Of a stretch of 64,000 nucleotides of DNA, positions 53,054 to 63,300 are shown piece after piece. The stretch comes from Dyella_A ginsengisoli (GTDB lineage: Bacteria; Pseudomonadota; Gammaproteobacteria; Xanthomonadales; Rhodanobacteraceae): the NCBI RefSeq assembly GCF_044904665.1, contig NZ_JADIKM010000001.1, forward strand, positions 1,445,442 to 1,509,441, given 5' to 3'. Under the pieces are notes generated by a model, which was given only the letters and a program-made list of their open reading frames with translations, had not been told where the DNA came from and ran no database searches. Position numbers and translations under genes: made by a program. Within the stretch, counting starts at the first letter, position 1. Every line of letters begins with the position of its first letter.

Positions 53054-53769
53054 CGAACTCCTACGTTTCGGCTGGCCTCAGCGTCACCGGCAAGGTGCGC
53101 CGGCACAACGAGGACGCGATCCTCGTGCGCGACGACCTCGGACTGTGGGTGGTAGCCGACGGCATGGGCGGCCATTCGGCCGGCGACTATGCCAGCGCGC
53201 TGATCGTCGACCGCCTCGGTGCGCTCACCCGCAGCGGCAGCGTGTTCGATTTCATCGAGGCGATCGAGGACGCGCTGGTGCAGGTCAACACCGACCTGGT
53301 CACCACGGCCAACACCCGCGGGGTGGACATCATCGGCTCCACCGTGGTGCTGCTGGTGCACCACAAGGACTTCATGCTCTGCGGCTGGGTCGGCGACAGC
53401 CGCGCCTACTGCGTGGAAAACGGCCGCCTCGAACAGGTCAGCGCCGACCACGTGCACGGCATGAAGGACGACGTGACCCAGTTCGGCGGCCTGCCGGCGC
53501 AGCCGCAGGCGGGCGCCGGCGTGCTCACCCGCGCGATCGGCGCCGAAGACCAGCTCTTCGTCGACTGGCAGATCGCCGGCTGCCGCGCCGGCATGCAGTT
53601 CGTGCTGTGTTCCGACGGCATCAACAAGGAAATGTCCGATGTCGAGATGGAGGCGCAGTGCCGCCCGCACGACCCGCCGCAGACGGTGCTGAACAACCTG
53701 CTCGGCATCGCGCTGGGCCGGGCAGCACGCGACAACGTTTCCGCCGTCGTCGTGCGGCTCCAGGATTGA
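53050..53769 (+). CDS. pppA: PP2C-type Ser/Thr phosphatase PppA
   Basis: A 239-residue metal-dependent phosphatase that reverses PpkA phosphorylation in related T6SS. Catalytic motifs are complete: RRHNEDAILV, VVADGMGGHSAGDYAS, WVGDSRAYCV, VLCSDGINKEM and ARDNVSAVVV. It overlaps tagF by four bases and precedes ppkA by 16. This intact enzyme contrasts with the degenerate PP2C-like domain at the end of the preceding TagF protein. Confidence 0.93.
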   Translation: MTNSYVSAGLSVTGKVRRHNEDAILVRDDLGLWVVADGMGGHSAGDYASALIVDRLGALTRSGSVFDFIEAIEDALVQVNTDLVTTANTRGVDIIGSTVVLLVHHKDFMLCGWVGDSRAYCVENGRLEQVSADHVHGMKDDVTQFGGLPAQPQAGAGVLTRAIGAEDQLFVDWQIAGCRAGMQFVLCSDGINKEMSDVEMEAQCRPHDPPQTVLNNLLGIALGRAARDNVSAVVVRLQD

Positions 53770-53785
53770 TCAAGACCCCTCATTC

Positions 53786-56700
53786 ATGAATTTTCTCAAC
53801 GAACTCATTGCCGCCTACCAGGCCGACAAGCTGCAGCTCTCGACCCTGCTCGACGTGCTTGCCTCGCGCGGTGCGCAGCCCGAATCGATCCATCGCGAGG
53901 AAGCGGCGCTGGTGCAGCGGCTGGGCGACGAAGGCAGCCTGTCGAGCGAAGCGGTCGAGGCGCTGCTCGCGCGGCTGCGCTCGCTGCAGGGCAGCACCTC
54001 CCGCCCGGCGGTGGCCGACGGCGACGCCACCGTGATCCAGCCGTCCGCCGCGGGTTCCCGCGCGGCGCCGGACGACGCCACCGTGGTGCAGGCCGGCGGC
54101 CCGCCGCCGATCGCCGCGGGTGACGACGATGCCACCGTGGTGCAGCCGGCCTCGGTGTCCCGCGCCGGCCCCGACGATGAAGCGACCATGGTCAAGCCCG
54201 CCGCGCCGCCGCGCCGCGGCGATGCGCAGGCCACCAGCGTGACCGGCACGCAGGGCGCCACCGGCACGGGGACCAGCAGCAGCTTCAACACGGACAGCTG
54301 GCAGCAGATGGCCGACGCCGAGGGCGGCGACTACGCCAGCGTCGGCAGCGTGCTGAAGGGCCGCTTCCATCTGGAGAAGGAGATCGGCCGCGGCGGCATG
54401 GGCGTGGTGTTCCTGGCCCGCGACGAGCGCAAGGTGGAAGCGCGCGACCGCGATCCGTACGTCGCGGTGAAGGTGCTCAACGACGAATTCCGCCGCCATC
54501 CCGATTCGCTGATCGCCCTGCAGCGCGAATCGCGCCGCTCGCAGTCGCTGGCGCACGACAACATCGTGCGCGTGTACGACTTCGACAAGGATCGCACCAT
54601 CGTCTTCATGACGATGGAGTACGTCGACGGCTCCGACCTCAAGCAGCTGATCCGCGAGAAGGCCTACAACGGCATGCCGCTGGCCAAGGCGCGGCCGCTG
54701 ATCGAGGGCATGGCCTGGGCGCTCAAGCGCGCGCATGCCTCCGGCGTGGTGCATTCGGACTTCAAGCCCGGCAACGTCATGGTCACCCGCGACGGCGTGC
54801 CGAAGGTGTTCGACTTCGGCATCGCGCGCGCCGGCAAGCACATGGGCGACCAGGTCGGCGAGCAGACCGTGTTCGACGCCGGCACGCTCGGCGCGCTCAC
54901 CCCGGCCTACGCCAGCCTGGAGATGATCCAGGGCAAGGAACCCACGCCCAGCGACGACATCTACGCGCTGGGTTGCGTGGCGTTCGAGCTGCTCACCGGC
55001 AAGCACCCGTTCGACAAGGTCAGCGCCGAAGTGGCGATGAAGGAGGGGCGCAAGCCGCCGCCGGTGCCCGGCCTGACCAAGCGGCAGTACCAGACGCTGT
55101 GCGACGCCGTCGCCTTCAACGGCGACAAGCGGTTGAAGAGCGCCGCCGACCTGGTCGAGGGCCTGCGCGAGGTGAGCCTGCGCGAGCGCGTGGGGCCGTA
55201 CGTGGTGTTCGGTTCGATCGGCCTGGTGATCGTGGTGGCCGGCGGCTGGGGCTTGCGTCACTACCTGCACCAGCGCGACGTGAACGAGGTGATCGCGCGC
55301 TTCCAGCTGTCCGATCCGCAGCACTACGCCAACGAAGACCAGGCCGTCAGCGCGCTGGGCACGCTCGGCGACGACGAGCGCACGCGGCTGGTGATCGACC
55401 AGGGCGAGCTGATCCAGTCGTTCCTGCTCGACCGCATCGACAGTTACTGGAACCCGTCGCGGCAGCGCTACGATTACGCCAGGGCGCAGCATGTGTTCCA
55501 GCTGCGCGACCAGCTCAAGCTGTATTCGCCCAAGCTCGACCTCAAGCGCGGCGCGATCGAGCAGGAGCGCAACGATCTGCTCAACCAGCTCGACACGCGG
55601 CTGGCGCAGCGCATCGATGCGGGAGCGATCTTCACCGACCAGCCGGACAACGCGGTGGCGATCCTCGCCACCATCCGCGCGATCGATCCGACCAGCAGCC
55701 TGCTGAAGAATGCCGAGCTCGAGCTCAAGTACGACGTCGCGATCGGCAATGCGCTGGCGGCCCACGACACCGCGCAGGCGGGAGACCAGCTGAAGCAGGC
55801 GCTGGCGGTGTTCCCCGACTCCATCCGCCTCAAGCAGCGCGCGGCGCAATTGGCCGCGGCCAGCCAGAGTGCGGCGGCCAGCACCTCGGCGGTGGCGTCG
55901 GCGGCAGGCCAGAGCGTGCCGCAGGCGCATCAGGCGCTGGCCGCGTTGGTGGCCCGGCCCACGCTGGATGCCGAGTGGCAGGCCGGCGTGACCCGCGCCA
56001 TGACCACGCTCGCCGGCGACCACGGCGCCCAGACGCAGCAGCAGGTGTCCGCGCTGGCGACGGCCATCGCGGCGCAGGTCGCCACGCAGAGCGATCCACT
56101 GCAACTGCCGCAGGCGCAGGAGGCGGTGGCGCTGGGGTTGAAATACGCGCCGGCCTCCGCGCCGCTGCTGGCCCAGCGCGATCGCCTGGACGGCCTGCAG
56201 AAGGCTGTGCAGGCACGGCTGGATCAGGAAAGCGCGGCAGCGGAAGTCACCGCGCGCATCGAGTCGATGAAGCGCGCCGCCGCGGCCAACGACGTGGCCA
56301 AGGCGCAGGAGGCGCTGGCGCGCATCCGCACGCTGCAGCCGGACAGCGATTTCCTCAAGCAGGACGGTCCGAAGCTGCTGGCTGACGCCTATCTCGGCCA
56401 GGCCGCCGCCGCGGTGCAGCGCGGGCGCTACGCGTCCGCGTCGGACGCGCTGGCGCGGGCGATCAAGGCGTTGGGCAACCGCGACGACCTGCGCCAGGCG
56501 AAGGCGCGCTACGACGTGCTCGCCGACATCATGAAAGCGCGCACGCAGGGCGCTTCGGCTGCCGACCTGGCGCGCATGCGCCAGCAGCTGACGACGGCGC
56601 GCAAGGACGATCCGAACGCACTCGCCCAGCTCGAGTCGGCGATGAAACTGCGCGGGCAGCTGCCGCAGGGCAAGCTGGCCGACCTGCTCGACAGCCTCAA

Positions 56701-57541
56701 GCCCGGCGAAGCGGCGACCGCGACTCCGGTCTCCGCTGCCCCCGGCACCACGCCCGCCGCGCCGGCCCCTTCGGCTGCCACGGAGGCGCAGGCGCCGAAC
56801 ACCTCCGGCACGCCGGCTGGCACGCGCCCGGCGGCGGGAGCGGCGAAGGCGCCGGTTGCGGCCGGGCAGCCGGGCCCCGTTGCCGGTGCCACGGCAACGG
56901 CGGTCGGTGGTGCCGATCCCTGCGGCGACCCGGCGCTGGTGGGCAAGGGGCGCATCTGCGCCGATCAGATAGCCGGCAAGCGCGGGCCCGCGCTGGTGGT
57001 GGTGCCGGGACTGGGCGGCGGGCGTCCCTACGCGCTGTCGCGCGCCGAGGTCAGCGTGAGCGACTTCAACCGCTACTGCACCACCACGCACCAATGCACG
57101 CCCAAGGCGGTGGAAGACCGTCTCTCCGGCAGCCTGCCGGTCACCAACATTTCCCTCGCGCAGGCGAAGGCGTATGCCGCGTGGCTCAGCCAGTCCAGCG
57201 GCTTCACCTACCGGCTGCCGACCGATGCCGAATGGCTGGCGGCCGCGCGCGCCGGCGGCGGCTGGAAGCAGGCCGCGGACAGCAACTGCGTGCCGCCGAC
57301 CGCCGCTGCGGACGACGGCTCGGGCGCGCCGATCTCCTCGCTGGGACGCAGCCCCAATCCGTGGGGCCTGGTGAATCTCACCGGCAACGTGTGGGAGTGG
57401 GTGGTCAGCGGCGGCGCGGTCTCCGTGCGTGGCGCCAGCTTCACCAGCTACTGGTCCGACTGCACGGTCGACGCGCACCGGGCCGACGGCGGCAACGCCC
57501 AGAACGACGTCGGCCTGCGCCTGCTGAGGGAACTCAAATGA
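53786..57541 (+). CDS. ppkA: Ser/Thr protein kinase PpkA with C-terminal formylglycine-enzyme-like domain
   Basis: A 1251-residue transmembrane kinase of the T6SS threonine-phosphorylation pathway. A Thr-rich N-terminus (repeated DDATVVQ-type motifs, likely phosphosites) is followed by the kinase domain about 195-465: P-loop GRGGMGVVFLARD near 202, VAVKVL, HSDFKPGNVMV near 322 (Arg of HRD replaced by Ser) and DFGIARAG near 344. The membrane segment VFGSIGLVIVVAGGWGL is at about 473-489. A long helical periplasmic region follows, then a C-terminal FGE-sulfatase-type domain (about 1070-1250; YRLPTDAEWLAAARAGG, NLTGNVWEWV). It overlaps the next gene by four bases. Confidence 0.92.
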   Translation: MNFLNELIAAYQADKLQLSTLLDVLASRGAQPESIHREEAALVQRLGDEGSLSSEAVEALLARLRSLQGSTSRPAVADGDATVIQPSAAGSRAAPDDATVVQAGGPPPIAAGDDDATVVQPASVSRAGPDDEATMVKPAAPPRRGDAQATSVTGTQGATGTGTSSSFNTDSWQQMADAEGGDYASVGSVLKGRFHLEKEIGRGGMGVVFLARDERKVEARDRDPYVAVKVLNDEFRRHPDSLIALQRESRRSQSLAHDNIVRVYDFDKDRTIVFMTMEYVDGSDLKQLIREKAYNGMPLAKARPLIEGMAWALKRAHASGVVHSDFKPGNVMVTRDGVPKVFDFGIARAGKHMGDQVGEQTVFDAGTLGALTPAYASLEMIQGKEPTPSDDIYALGCVAFELLTGKHPFDKVSAEVAMKEGRKPPPVPGLTKRQYQTLCDAVAFNGDKRLKSAADLVEGLREVSLRERVGPYVVFGSIGLVIVVAGGWGLRHYLHQRDVNEVIARFQLSDPQHYANEDQAVSALGTLGDDERTRLVIDQGELIQSFLLDRIDSYWNPSRQRYDYARAQHVFQLRDQLKLYSPKLDLKRGAIEQERNDLLNQLDTRLAQRIDAGAIFTDQPDNAVAILATIRAIDPTSSLLKNAELELKYDVAIGNALAAHDTAQAGDQLKQALAVFPDSIRLKQRAAQLAAASQSAAASTSAVASAAGQSVPQAHQALAALVARPTLDAEWQAGVTRAMTTLAGDHGAQTQQQVSALATAIAAQVATQSDPLQLPQAQEAVALGLKYAPASAPLLAQRDRLDGLQKAVQARLDQESAAAEVTARIESMKRAAAANDVAKAQEALARIRTLQPDSDFLKQDGPKLLADAYLGQAAAAVQRGRYASASDALARAIKALGNRDDLRQAKARYDVLADIMKARTQGASAADLARMRQQLTTARKDDPNALAQLESAMKLRGQLPQGKLADLLDSLKPGEAATATPVSAAPGTTPAAPAPSAATEAQAPNTSGTPAGTRPAAGAAKAPVAAGQPGPVAGATATAVGGADPCGDPALVGKGRICADQIAGKRGPALVVVPGLGGGRPYALSRAEVSVSDFNRYCTTTHQCTPKAVEDRLSGSLPVTNISLAQAKAYAAWLSQSSGFTYRLPTDAEWLAAARAGGGWKQAADSNCVPPTAAADDGSGAPISSLGRSPNPWGLVNLTGNVWEWVVSGGAVSVRGASFTSYWSDCTVDAHRADGGNAQNDVGLRLLRELK

Positions 57542-57885
57542 ACGAGCGCGAGCGCCGTGCCAACCAGAGCCTGCGGACGCTGGACGAAGCGCACCGCAAC
57601 GGACGCATCACCCGCGAGGACTATCGCGCGCGGCGCCGCGCCCTGCTCGGCAGCCTGTGCGACAGCGACGGCATCACTGCGCGCAACGCGCTGACGCCGG
57701 CCGCCGCCGCTGCACCGCCCCGCGGCGGCGATGCGAAGCGCATGGCGGCGCCGACGGCGGACATGGCCAGCGCGCTGTTTCCGGATCGTCGGCGGCTGGT
57801 CTGGCGGCTGGGGCTGATGGCTTTTGCGGGGCTCGGCCTGTGTGCGCTGCTGCTCTACGCGCTGCTGCTGGCGGGCCACGGCTGA
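57538..57885 (+). CDS. Small membrane protein at the end of the T6SS operon
   Basis: A 115-residue protein. The N-terminal half is a SHOCT-like charged helix (LRTLDEAHRNGRITREDYRARRRALLGSL). The C-terminus is a membrane segment (LGLMAFAGLGLCALLLYALLLA, about 90-111). It overlaps ppkA by four bases, so it is translationally coupled. Function is unknown; similar short tail-anchored proteins occur after ppkA-like genes. Confidence 0.75.
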   Translation: MNERERRANQSLRTLDEAHRNGRITREDYRARRRALLGSLCDSDGITARNALTPAAAAAPPRGGDAKRMAAPTADMASALFPDRRRLVWRLGLMAFAGLGLCALLLYALLLAGHG

Positions 57886-58070
57886 AGCACCGATCGCAAC
57901 CGGGCGTGACCAGTTTTGTGACGTAGTTACGCATTACAGGGGGAGTGCTGGGATCTTGAGCGCGTCGGCAATCGGCGGCGCAGTCAGACCGGTGGGGCAA
58001 GGGGGCGACATCCGGCATCGGCACAGCCGATCCCGGGGTGGTCGGCCGAACATCGAAGGGGATACGCGTC

Positions 58071-60095
58071 GTGCGGATGGCTTCTCTGGCAGCAGCCCTG
58101 GCGTTGGCATTGACCAACAGCCAGGCGTGGGCGCAGGACGTTCCGGCGGCAGCAGCGCCCGGCGACGGCGCGACGGCGGCTGCGGCCGCACCGTCGCAAC
58201 AGATCCTGGTAAGCGGCGTACCCGCCGGCAGCGATGCCGCGACGGTGCAGGGCATTGTGCAGGCGGGCTACGCGCAGGCTATGGCCGCCGCGGGTCACCC
58301 TGCTGCGTTGACCCAGGCGCAGCTGCAGGCGGCCGCCGATGCCATCACCACGGCGCTGAAGGCCGCCGGCTATCCCGATGCGCATGCCTACCTGCCCGAG
58401 CAGGTGCTGGCCTTCACCGTGCACGACGCGCCCGCGCCCGCCGTGGCGCAGGCGCCTGCCGCCGCGGAACCGCCCGCGCCGGCAGCGAAACCGCCGCTGC
58501 CGGACAACGTGGTGCCGCCGGTGCGCGACCGCGGCGCAGCCTCCGCCCAGACGCTGGCGGTGCGGGGCTTTCGCATCCAGGGCGTGGGCGATCATCCCGA
58601 TGCCGGCATCACGCCGGCCAGCATGCAGGCGCTGGCCGATGCGCAGCTGAAGAAGCTGGGCGGCGGCGCCACGCCCGCGCAGCTGGACTTCGCCCAGCTG
58701 CAGCAGGTGGCCGATGCGATGACCGACACCTACCGCAAGGCGGGCTTCATCTTCGGCACCGCGTTCCTGCCCGCGCAGACCGTGGGCAACGACCATGTGG
58801 TGGAGATCCGCGTGCTCGAGGGCACGCTCGGCCGGGTGATCGTCAAGGGCAACAAGCGCTACCGTGCCAGCGCGATCGCCGCGCCGGTGCTGCCGCTCAA
58901 GGGCAAGGTGCTGCGCAAGGGCGACGTGGACACGGCGCTGCTGTATGCGCGCGAGTTGCCGGGCGTGTCGGTGAGCTCCACCTTCCAGCCTGGCGAGAAG
59001 ACCGGCCAGACCGACCTGTTGATGGTGGCCAACGAGGCCAAGCGCCCGTACACCATCACCACCGGCGCCAACAATTACGGCACCGAGCTCACCGGCCGCT
59101 ACCGGGCGCAGTTGGGCGTCACCTGGAACAGTCCGCTGGGCATCGGCGACAGCTTCACCGCCAACGTCGACTACGCGATGGATCCGCGCAACAACGTCTA
59201 CGGCGCGCTGGCCTACCGCGTGCCGACCGTGGCGGTGCCGGGCCTGAGCGGCGTGATCGGTGCCACACGCAGCGAACTGCAGCTGTCCAACGGCACCTTC
59301 GCCGCGCTGGACGTGAAGGGACCGAGTTCGTCGCAGTACGCCGGCGCGGACTGGAAATTCGTCAACACCGATACGCTGCAGATGCAGGCCTCGCTGCACT
59401 ACATCCGCGAACGCTCCAAGCTCACCAGCATCGGCATTCCGCTCTCGGACGAGCGCTTCGACGTGGCCGAGCTGGCCTGGGCGATGAACCGCACCGACCA
59501 GAAACTGCACGGCATCGACCTGCTGCAGGTGAGCGTGCGCAAGTCGATCGCCGACCGCTCGGTCGGCCCGGACCTGGTCAGCCCGAACCACGCGAGCAGC
59601 TTCCTCAGCACGCGGCTGTCGTACACGCGCCTGCAGTTCCTCACCAAGTCGCAGCGCGCGTATTTCAAGCTGGGCGGGCAGTGGACGAACGACGCGCTGG
59701 CGCCGCTGGAGCAGTTCGTGATCGGTGGACCGGACAGCGTGCGCGCCTACTCGATCGCCGACGGCCTGACCGATCGCGGCTACTACGCCTCGCTGGAATA
59801 CCACGTGGACGCGCCGGGCTTCGGCGACAAGGTCTCGCCGTTCTATGCGCGTCCGTGGCGTGAGTTGCTGGAGCTGGAAGCCTTCGTCGACTACGCCCGC
59901 GGCTTGCCGGCCGGCGCTGATCGCGCCGATTCCAGCGCCATCACCTTCAAGGGCGTGGGCGCGGGACTGATCTTCCGCCTGCCGCGCTTCCACCGCTTCG
60001 AGTTCCATCTGGACGGCTCGGTGCCGATCGGCGGACCGGATGCCTCGGACAAGAAGGGCTACCACATCTATTCGCGCTTCGGCTTCACGTTCTAG
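58071..60095 (+). CDS. Two-partner secretion outer-membrane transporter TpsB (ShlB/FhaC family)
   Basis: A 674-residue Omp85-family transporter that exports the TpsA protein encoded next. A signal peptide (MASLAAALALALTNSQAWA) is followed by an Ala/Pro-rich segment, POTRA domains (LAVRGFRIQGVG near 180, then VVEIRVLEGTLGRVIVKGNKRY), and the C-terminal beta-barrel with FVIGGPDSVRAYSIADGLTDRGYYASLEY and a terminal Phe. GTG 58071 was chosen because AAGGGGA lies eight bases upstream; ATG 58077 and GTG 58038 are alternatives. The barrel motif VRAY is typical of TpsB transporters. Confidence 0.92.
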   Translation: MRMASLAAALALALTNSQAWAQDVPAAAAPGDGATAAAAAPSQQILVSGVPAGSDAATVQGIVQAGYAQAMAAAGHPAALTQAQLQAAADAITTALKAAGYPDAHAYLPEQVLAFTVHDAPAPAVAQAPAAAEPPAPAAKPPLPDNVVPPVRDRGAASAQTLAVRGFRIQGVGDHPDAGITPASMQALADAQLKKLGGGATPAQLDFAQLQQVADAMTDTYRKAGFIFGTAFLPAQTVGNDHVVEIRVLEGTLGRVIVKGNKRYRASAIAAPVLPLKGKVLRKGDVDTALLYARELPGVSVSSTFQPGEKTGQTDLLMVANEAKRPYTITTGANNYGTELTGRYRAQLGVTWNSPLGIGDSFTANVDYAMDPRNNVYGALAYRVPTVAVPGLSGVIGATRSELQLSNGTFAALDVKGPSSSQYAGADWKFVNTDTLQMQASLHYIRERSKLTSIGIPLSDERFDVAELAWAMNRTDQKLHGIDLLQVSVRKSIADRSVGPDLVSPNHASSFLSTRLSYTRLQFLTKSQRAYFKLGGQWTNDALAPLEQFVIGGPDSVRAYSIADGLTDRGYYASLEYHVDAPGFGDKVSPFYARPWRELLELEAFVDYARGLPAGADRADSSAITFKGVGAGLIFRLPRFHRFEFHLDGSVPIGGPDASDKKGYHIYSRFGFTF

Positions 60096-60374
60096 AGCCT
60101 GGTCATGGTCTCTACGCCTCCCGCGTTCTCATCGAGTGGTCGCCAGTGCGTGGTGCGGGGCGCCGGGCCGGCGGGTGATCGGTTCGAACCGCGTGCTGCC
60201 GCATGGCGGCCGCTCGATGACAACCCGCAGGGCCGGGCCTGTTTGCCAGCATGCCGGCGTCATCCATCAGTCGTGGACGGACGTCCACTCCCTCCTTCTT
60301 CCTTGGCCCGCGCGCAAACAGTTTCCTGCGCGGGGGACTTGGAGACCACGAACACGCTCTAGCAGGCGACGACC
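60096..60374. other. 279-base gap between tpsB and tpsA
   Basis: No gene is supported. The gap contains the imperfect palindrome GTGGACGGACGTCCAC (60273-60288). No terminator or strong promoter is evident. Confidence 0.5.
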
Positions 60375-63300
60375 ATGCACAAGCACTCCGACGCAACGCC
60401 GGGCACCTCCCGCATGACGACCCGCCCAGGCGCATCGCTGCCTAGGCGCAAGGCGCTGCCGCTCTACCTGGCCATGGCGCTGGCCGCCGGCTCCGCGCTG
60501 GCGCCGGCGGCGCATGCGTCCAGCGTGGTTCCCGGCGGGATCAATACCGGCACGGTGTCGGTCGGCGCGCTGACCTCGCCGACCGGCGGCACGGTGGTCG
60601 GCGGCATCGGCTCGATCAGCCAGGACGGCAGCACCACCGTCATCAACCAGATCTCCAACAAGCTCGCGCTGGACTGGCTCACCTTCAACGTCGGCAAGGA
60701 CGCCACGGTGCTGTTCAAGCAGCCCTCGTTCACCGCGGTGGCGCTGAACCGCATCCTCGACCAGAACCCCAGCCAGATCTTCGGCCGCATCAACTCCAAC
60801 GGCCAGGTGTTCCTGATCAACACCCACGGCATCATCTTCGGCTCCACCGCGCAGGTGAACGTGGGCGGCCTGGTGGCCAGCACGCTGGACCTCACGCCTA
60901 CCGACTTCCTCGCCAGCCACTTCAACCTCGACGCGCACGGCGGCATGGCCGGCGTGGTCAACCACGGCACCATCGCGGCGGCCAGCGGCGGCTCGGTGAG
61001 CCTGCTCGGCGGCAGCGTGGCCAACGACGGCCTGATCCTGGCCAACTACGGCAACATCAACCTCGATGGCGCCGACAAGGCCGTGCTCGACTTCGACGGC
61101 AACGGCCTGATCAACATCCAGGTCACCGGCGAGCTCAAGCAGCGCCTGGACGCCAACGCCGCCGTGAGCAACAGCGGCACGCTGCAGGCCGACGGCGGCA
61201 CCGTGGTGCTGCAGGCGTCGGCAGCGAAGGACCTGTTCACCGACGTGGTGAACAATGCCGGCGTGATCACCGCCGGCGGCATCAGCACCGACGGCGGCAC
61301 GGTGCGGCTGGTGGCATCCGGCGGCAACACGATCAGCAGCGGCAGCATCGATGTCTCCGGCGTGCATGGCGGCAGTGCGCAGGTGCTGTCCGATGCCAAC
61401 GTCGGCGTCACCGGCAAGATCGACGCTTCCGGCACGCAGGGCGGCGGCAGCATCCGCGTCGGCGGCGGTTGGCAGGGCGGCGAAGGGCTGACCACCGCCA
61501 ACGTCACCTACCTCGGCCCGGACGCGGTGCTCGACGCGGACGCCACGCAGTCGGGCCACGGCGGCTCGGTGGTGCTGTGGGGCAACCAGGGCAACAACTT
61601 CTACGGCAGCATCAGCGCACGCGGCGGTGCGTCGGGCGGCGACGGTGGCCGGGTGGAGACCTCGTCCCACTATGGCCTGAATGTGCAAGGGCGCGTCGAT
61701 GCATCGGCCTCCGCGGGCACAGCCGGCAACTGGTTGATCGATCCGTACAACGTGACCATCCAGAGCGGCGCCGGCACGCTCACCTCGCCGTTCACGGCGA
61801 CGGCGGACTCGAACATCCAGGTAAGCGCGCTCAACAATGCGCTCACCGGCACCAATGTCACGGTCTTCACCGGCAGCTCCGGCACCAGCAACGGCGACAT
61901 CACCGTCAATGCGTCGATCCAGCCGACCGCGGGCGACAACTCGCTCTATCTGGAAGCAGCAGGCGGCATCTACGTCAACAGCAACATCACCGCCAATGCG
62001 TCCCATACGCTCAATCTGTACCTGTGGTCGAACTATGGTGGCGCCGCAGCCGGAACGAGCTACGTCAGCAACGCCGCATGCGCCGTCGGCGTGAGCTGCG
62101 TGGTGGCCGTGGGCGATACCGGCAATGCCGCGATCGCCACCAATGGCGGGCTCGTCGACATCCGCACGGGAACGGGCGGCGGCGCCTTCACGCTGGGCAA
62201 CGGAAGCAAGACCGGTTCGATCAATACTGCTGGCGGTGCGCTGACGGTGCAGGCCACCGGTATCAGCCAGCTCGCGGGTTCGAACACGATCGCCGCAGGC
62301 GCGGCCACACTCGACGCCGGTGCCGGCGCCATATCGCTGGGCAACGCCGGCAACAATTTTTCCGGCACGGTGAGCCTCGCCAACAGCGGCGCCAACAACG
62401 TGACGTTGAGCAACGGCACGCATGCGCTGGATCTGGGCGCCTCGACGGTGGGCAGTGGCACGCTGAGCGTGTCGGCCACCGGTATCAGCCAGTCCGGGGC
62501 GATCGTGCAGGCGGCCTCGGCCGGCGCGGCCTCGTTCAACGCTGGCGCCGGTGACATCTCTCTAGGCAACACCGGCAACAACTTCACCGGCACGGTGAGC
62601 CTCGCCAACAGCGGCGCCAACAACGTGGTGCTGGACAACGGCACGCACGCGCTGGATCTGGGCGCTTCGACGGTGGGCAGCGGCACGCTGAGCGTGTCGG
62701 CCACCGGCATCACCCAGTCCGGGGCGATCGTGCAGGCAGCCTCGGCCGGCGCGGCCTCGTTCAACGCCGGCGCCGGTGCGATCTCTCTAGGCAACACCGG
62801 CAACAACTTCACTGGCACGGTGAGTCTCGCCAACAGCGGCGCCAACAACGTAGTGCTGGACAACGGCACGCACGCACTGGACCTGGGTGCCTCGACGGTG
62901 GGCAGCGGCACGCTGAGCGTGTCGGCCACCGGTATCAGCCAGTCCGGGGCGATCGTGCAGGCAGCCTCGGCCGGCGCGGCCTCGTTCAACGCTGGCGCCG
63001 GCGCTATAGCGCTGGGCAACGCCGGCAACAACTTCACCGGCACGGTGAGCCTCGCCAACAGCGGCGCCAACAACGTGGTGCTGGACAACGGCACGCATGC
63101 GCTGGACCTGGGCGCCTCGACGGTGGGCAGCGGCACGCTGAGTGTGTCGGCCACCGGTATCACCCAGTCCGGCGCGATCGTGCAGGCGGCGGGCGCGGGC
63201 GCCGTGGCGCTGGATGCCGGTGCCGCGGCGCTGGTGCTCGGCGGCAGCAATGATTTCAGCGGTGCCGTCACCGCCTCGGGCACGGCGATCACGCTCAACG

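Noticed and set aside
53780..57478. A minus-strand open frame of more than 1200 codons opposite ppkA
   Set aside because: It is the antisense shadow of a strongly conserved kinase gene in high-GC DNA, with low-complexity Arg/His/Gly composition and no motif. Similar long antisense frames opposite argG, tssM, fha-tssK and the kinase gene were rejected for the same reason.
60273..60288. Shared operator with the palindrome at 11909-11922 (both contain GGACGTCCA)
   Set aside because: The match is only nine bases, the flanks differ and the copy before tpsA is imperfect; chance is a sufficient explanation.
62340..63239. CRISPR or satellite DNA
   Set aside because: The 225-bp units are in frame within a beta-helix exoprotein and have no spacer structure.
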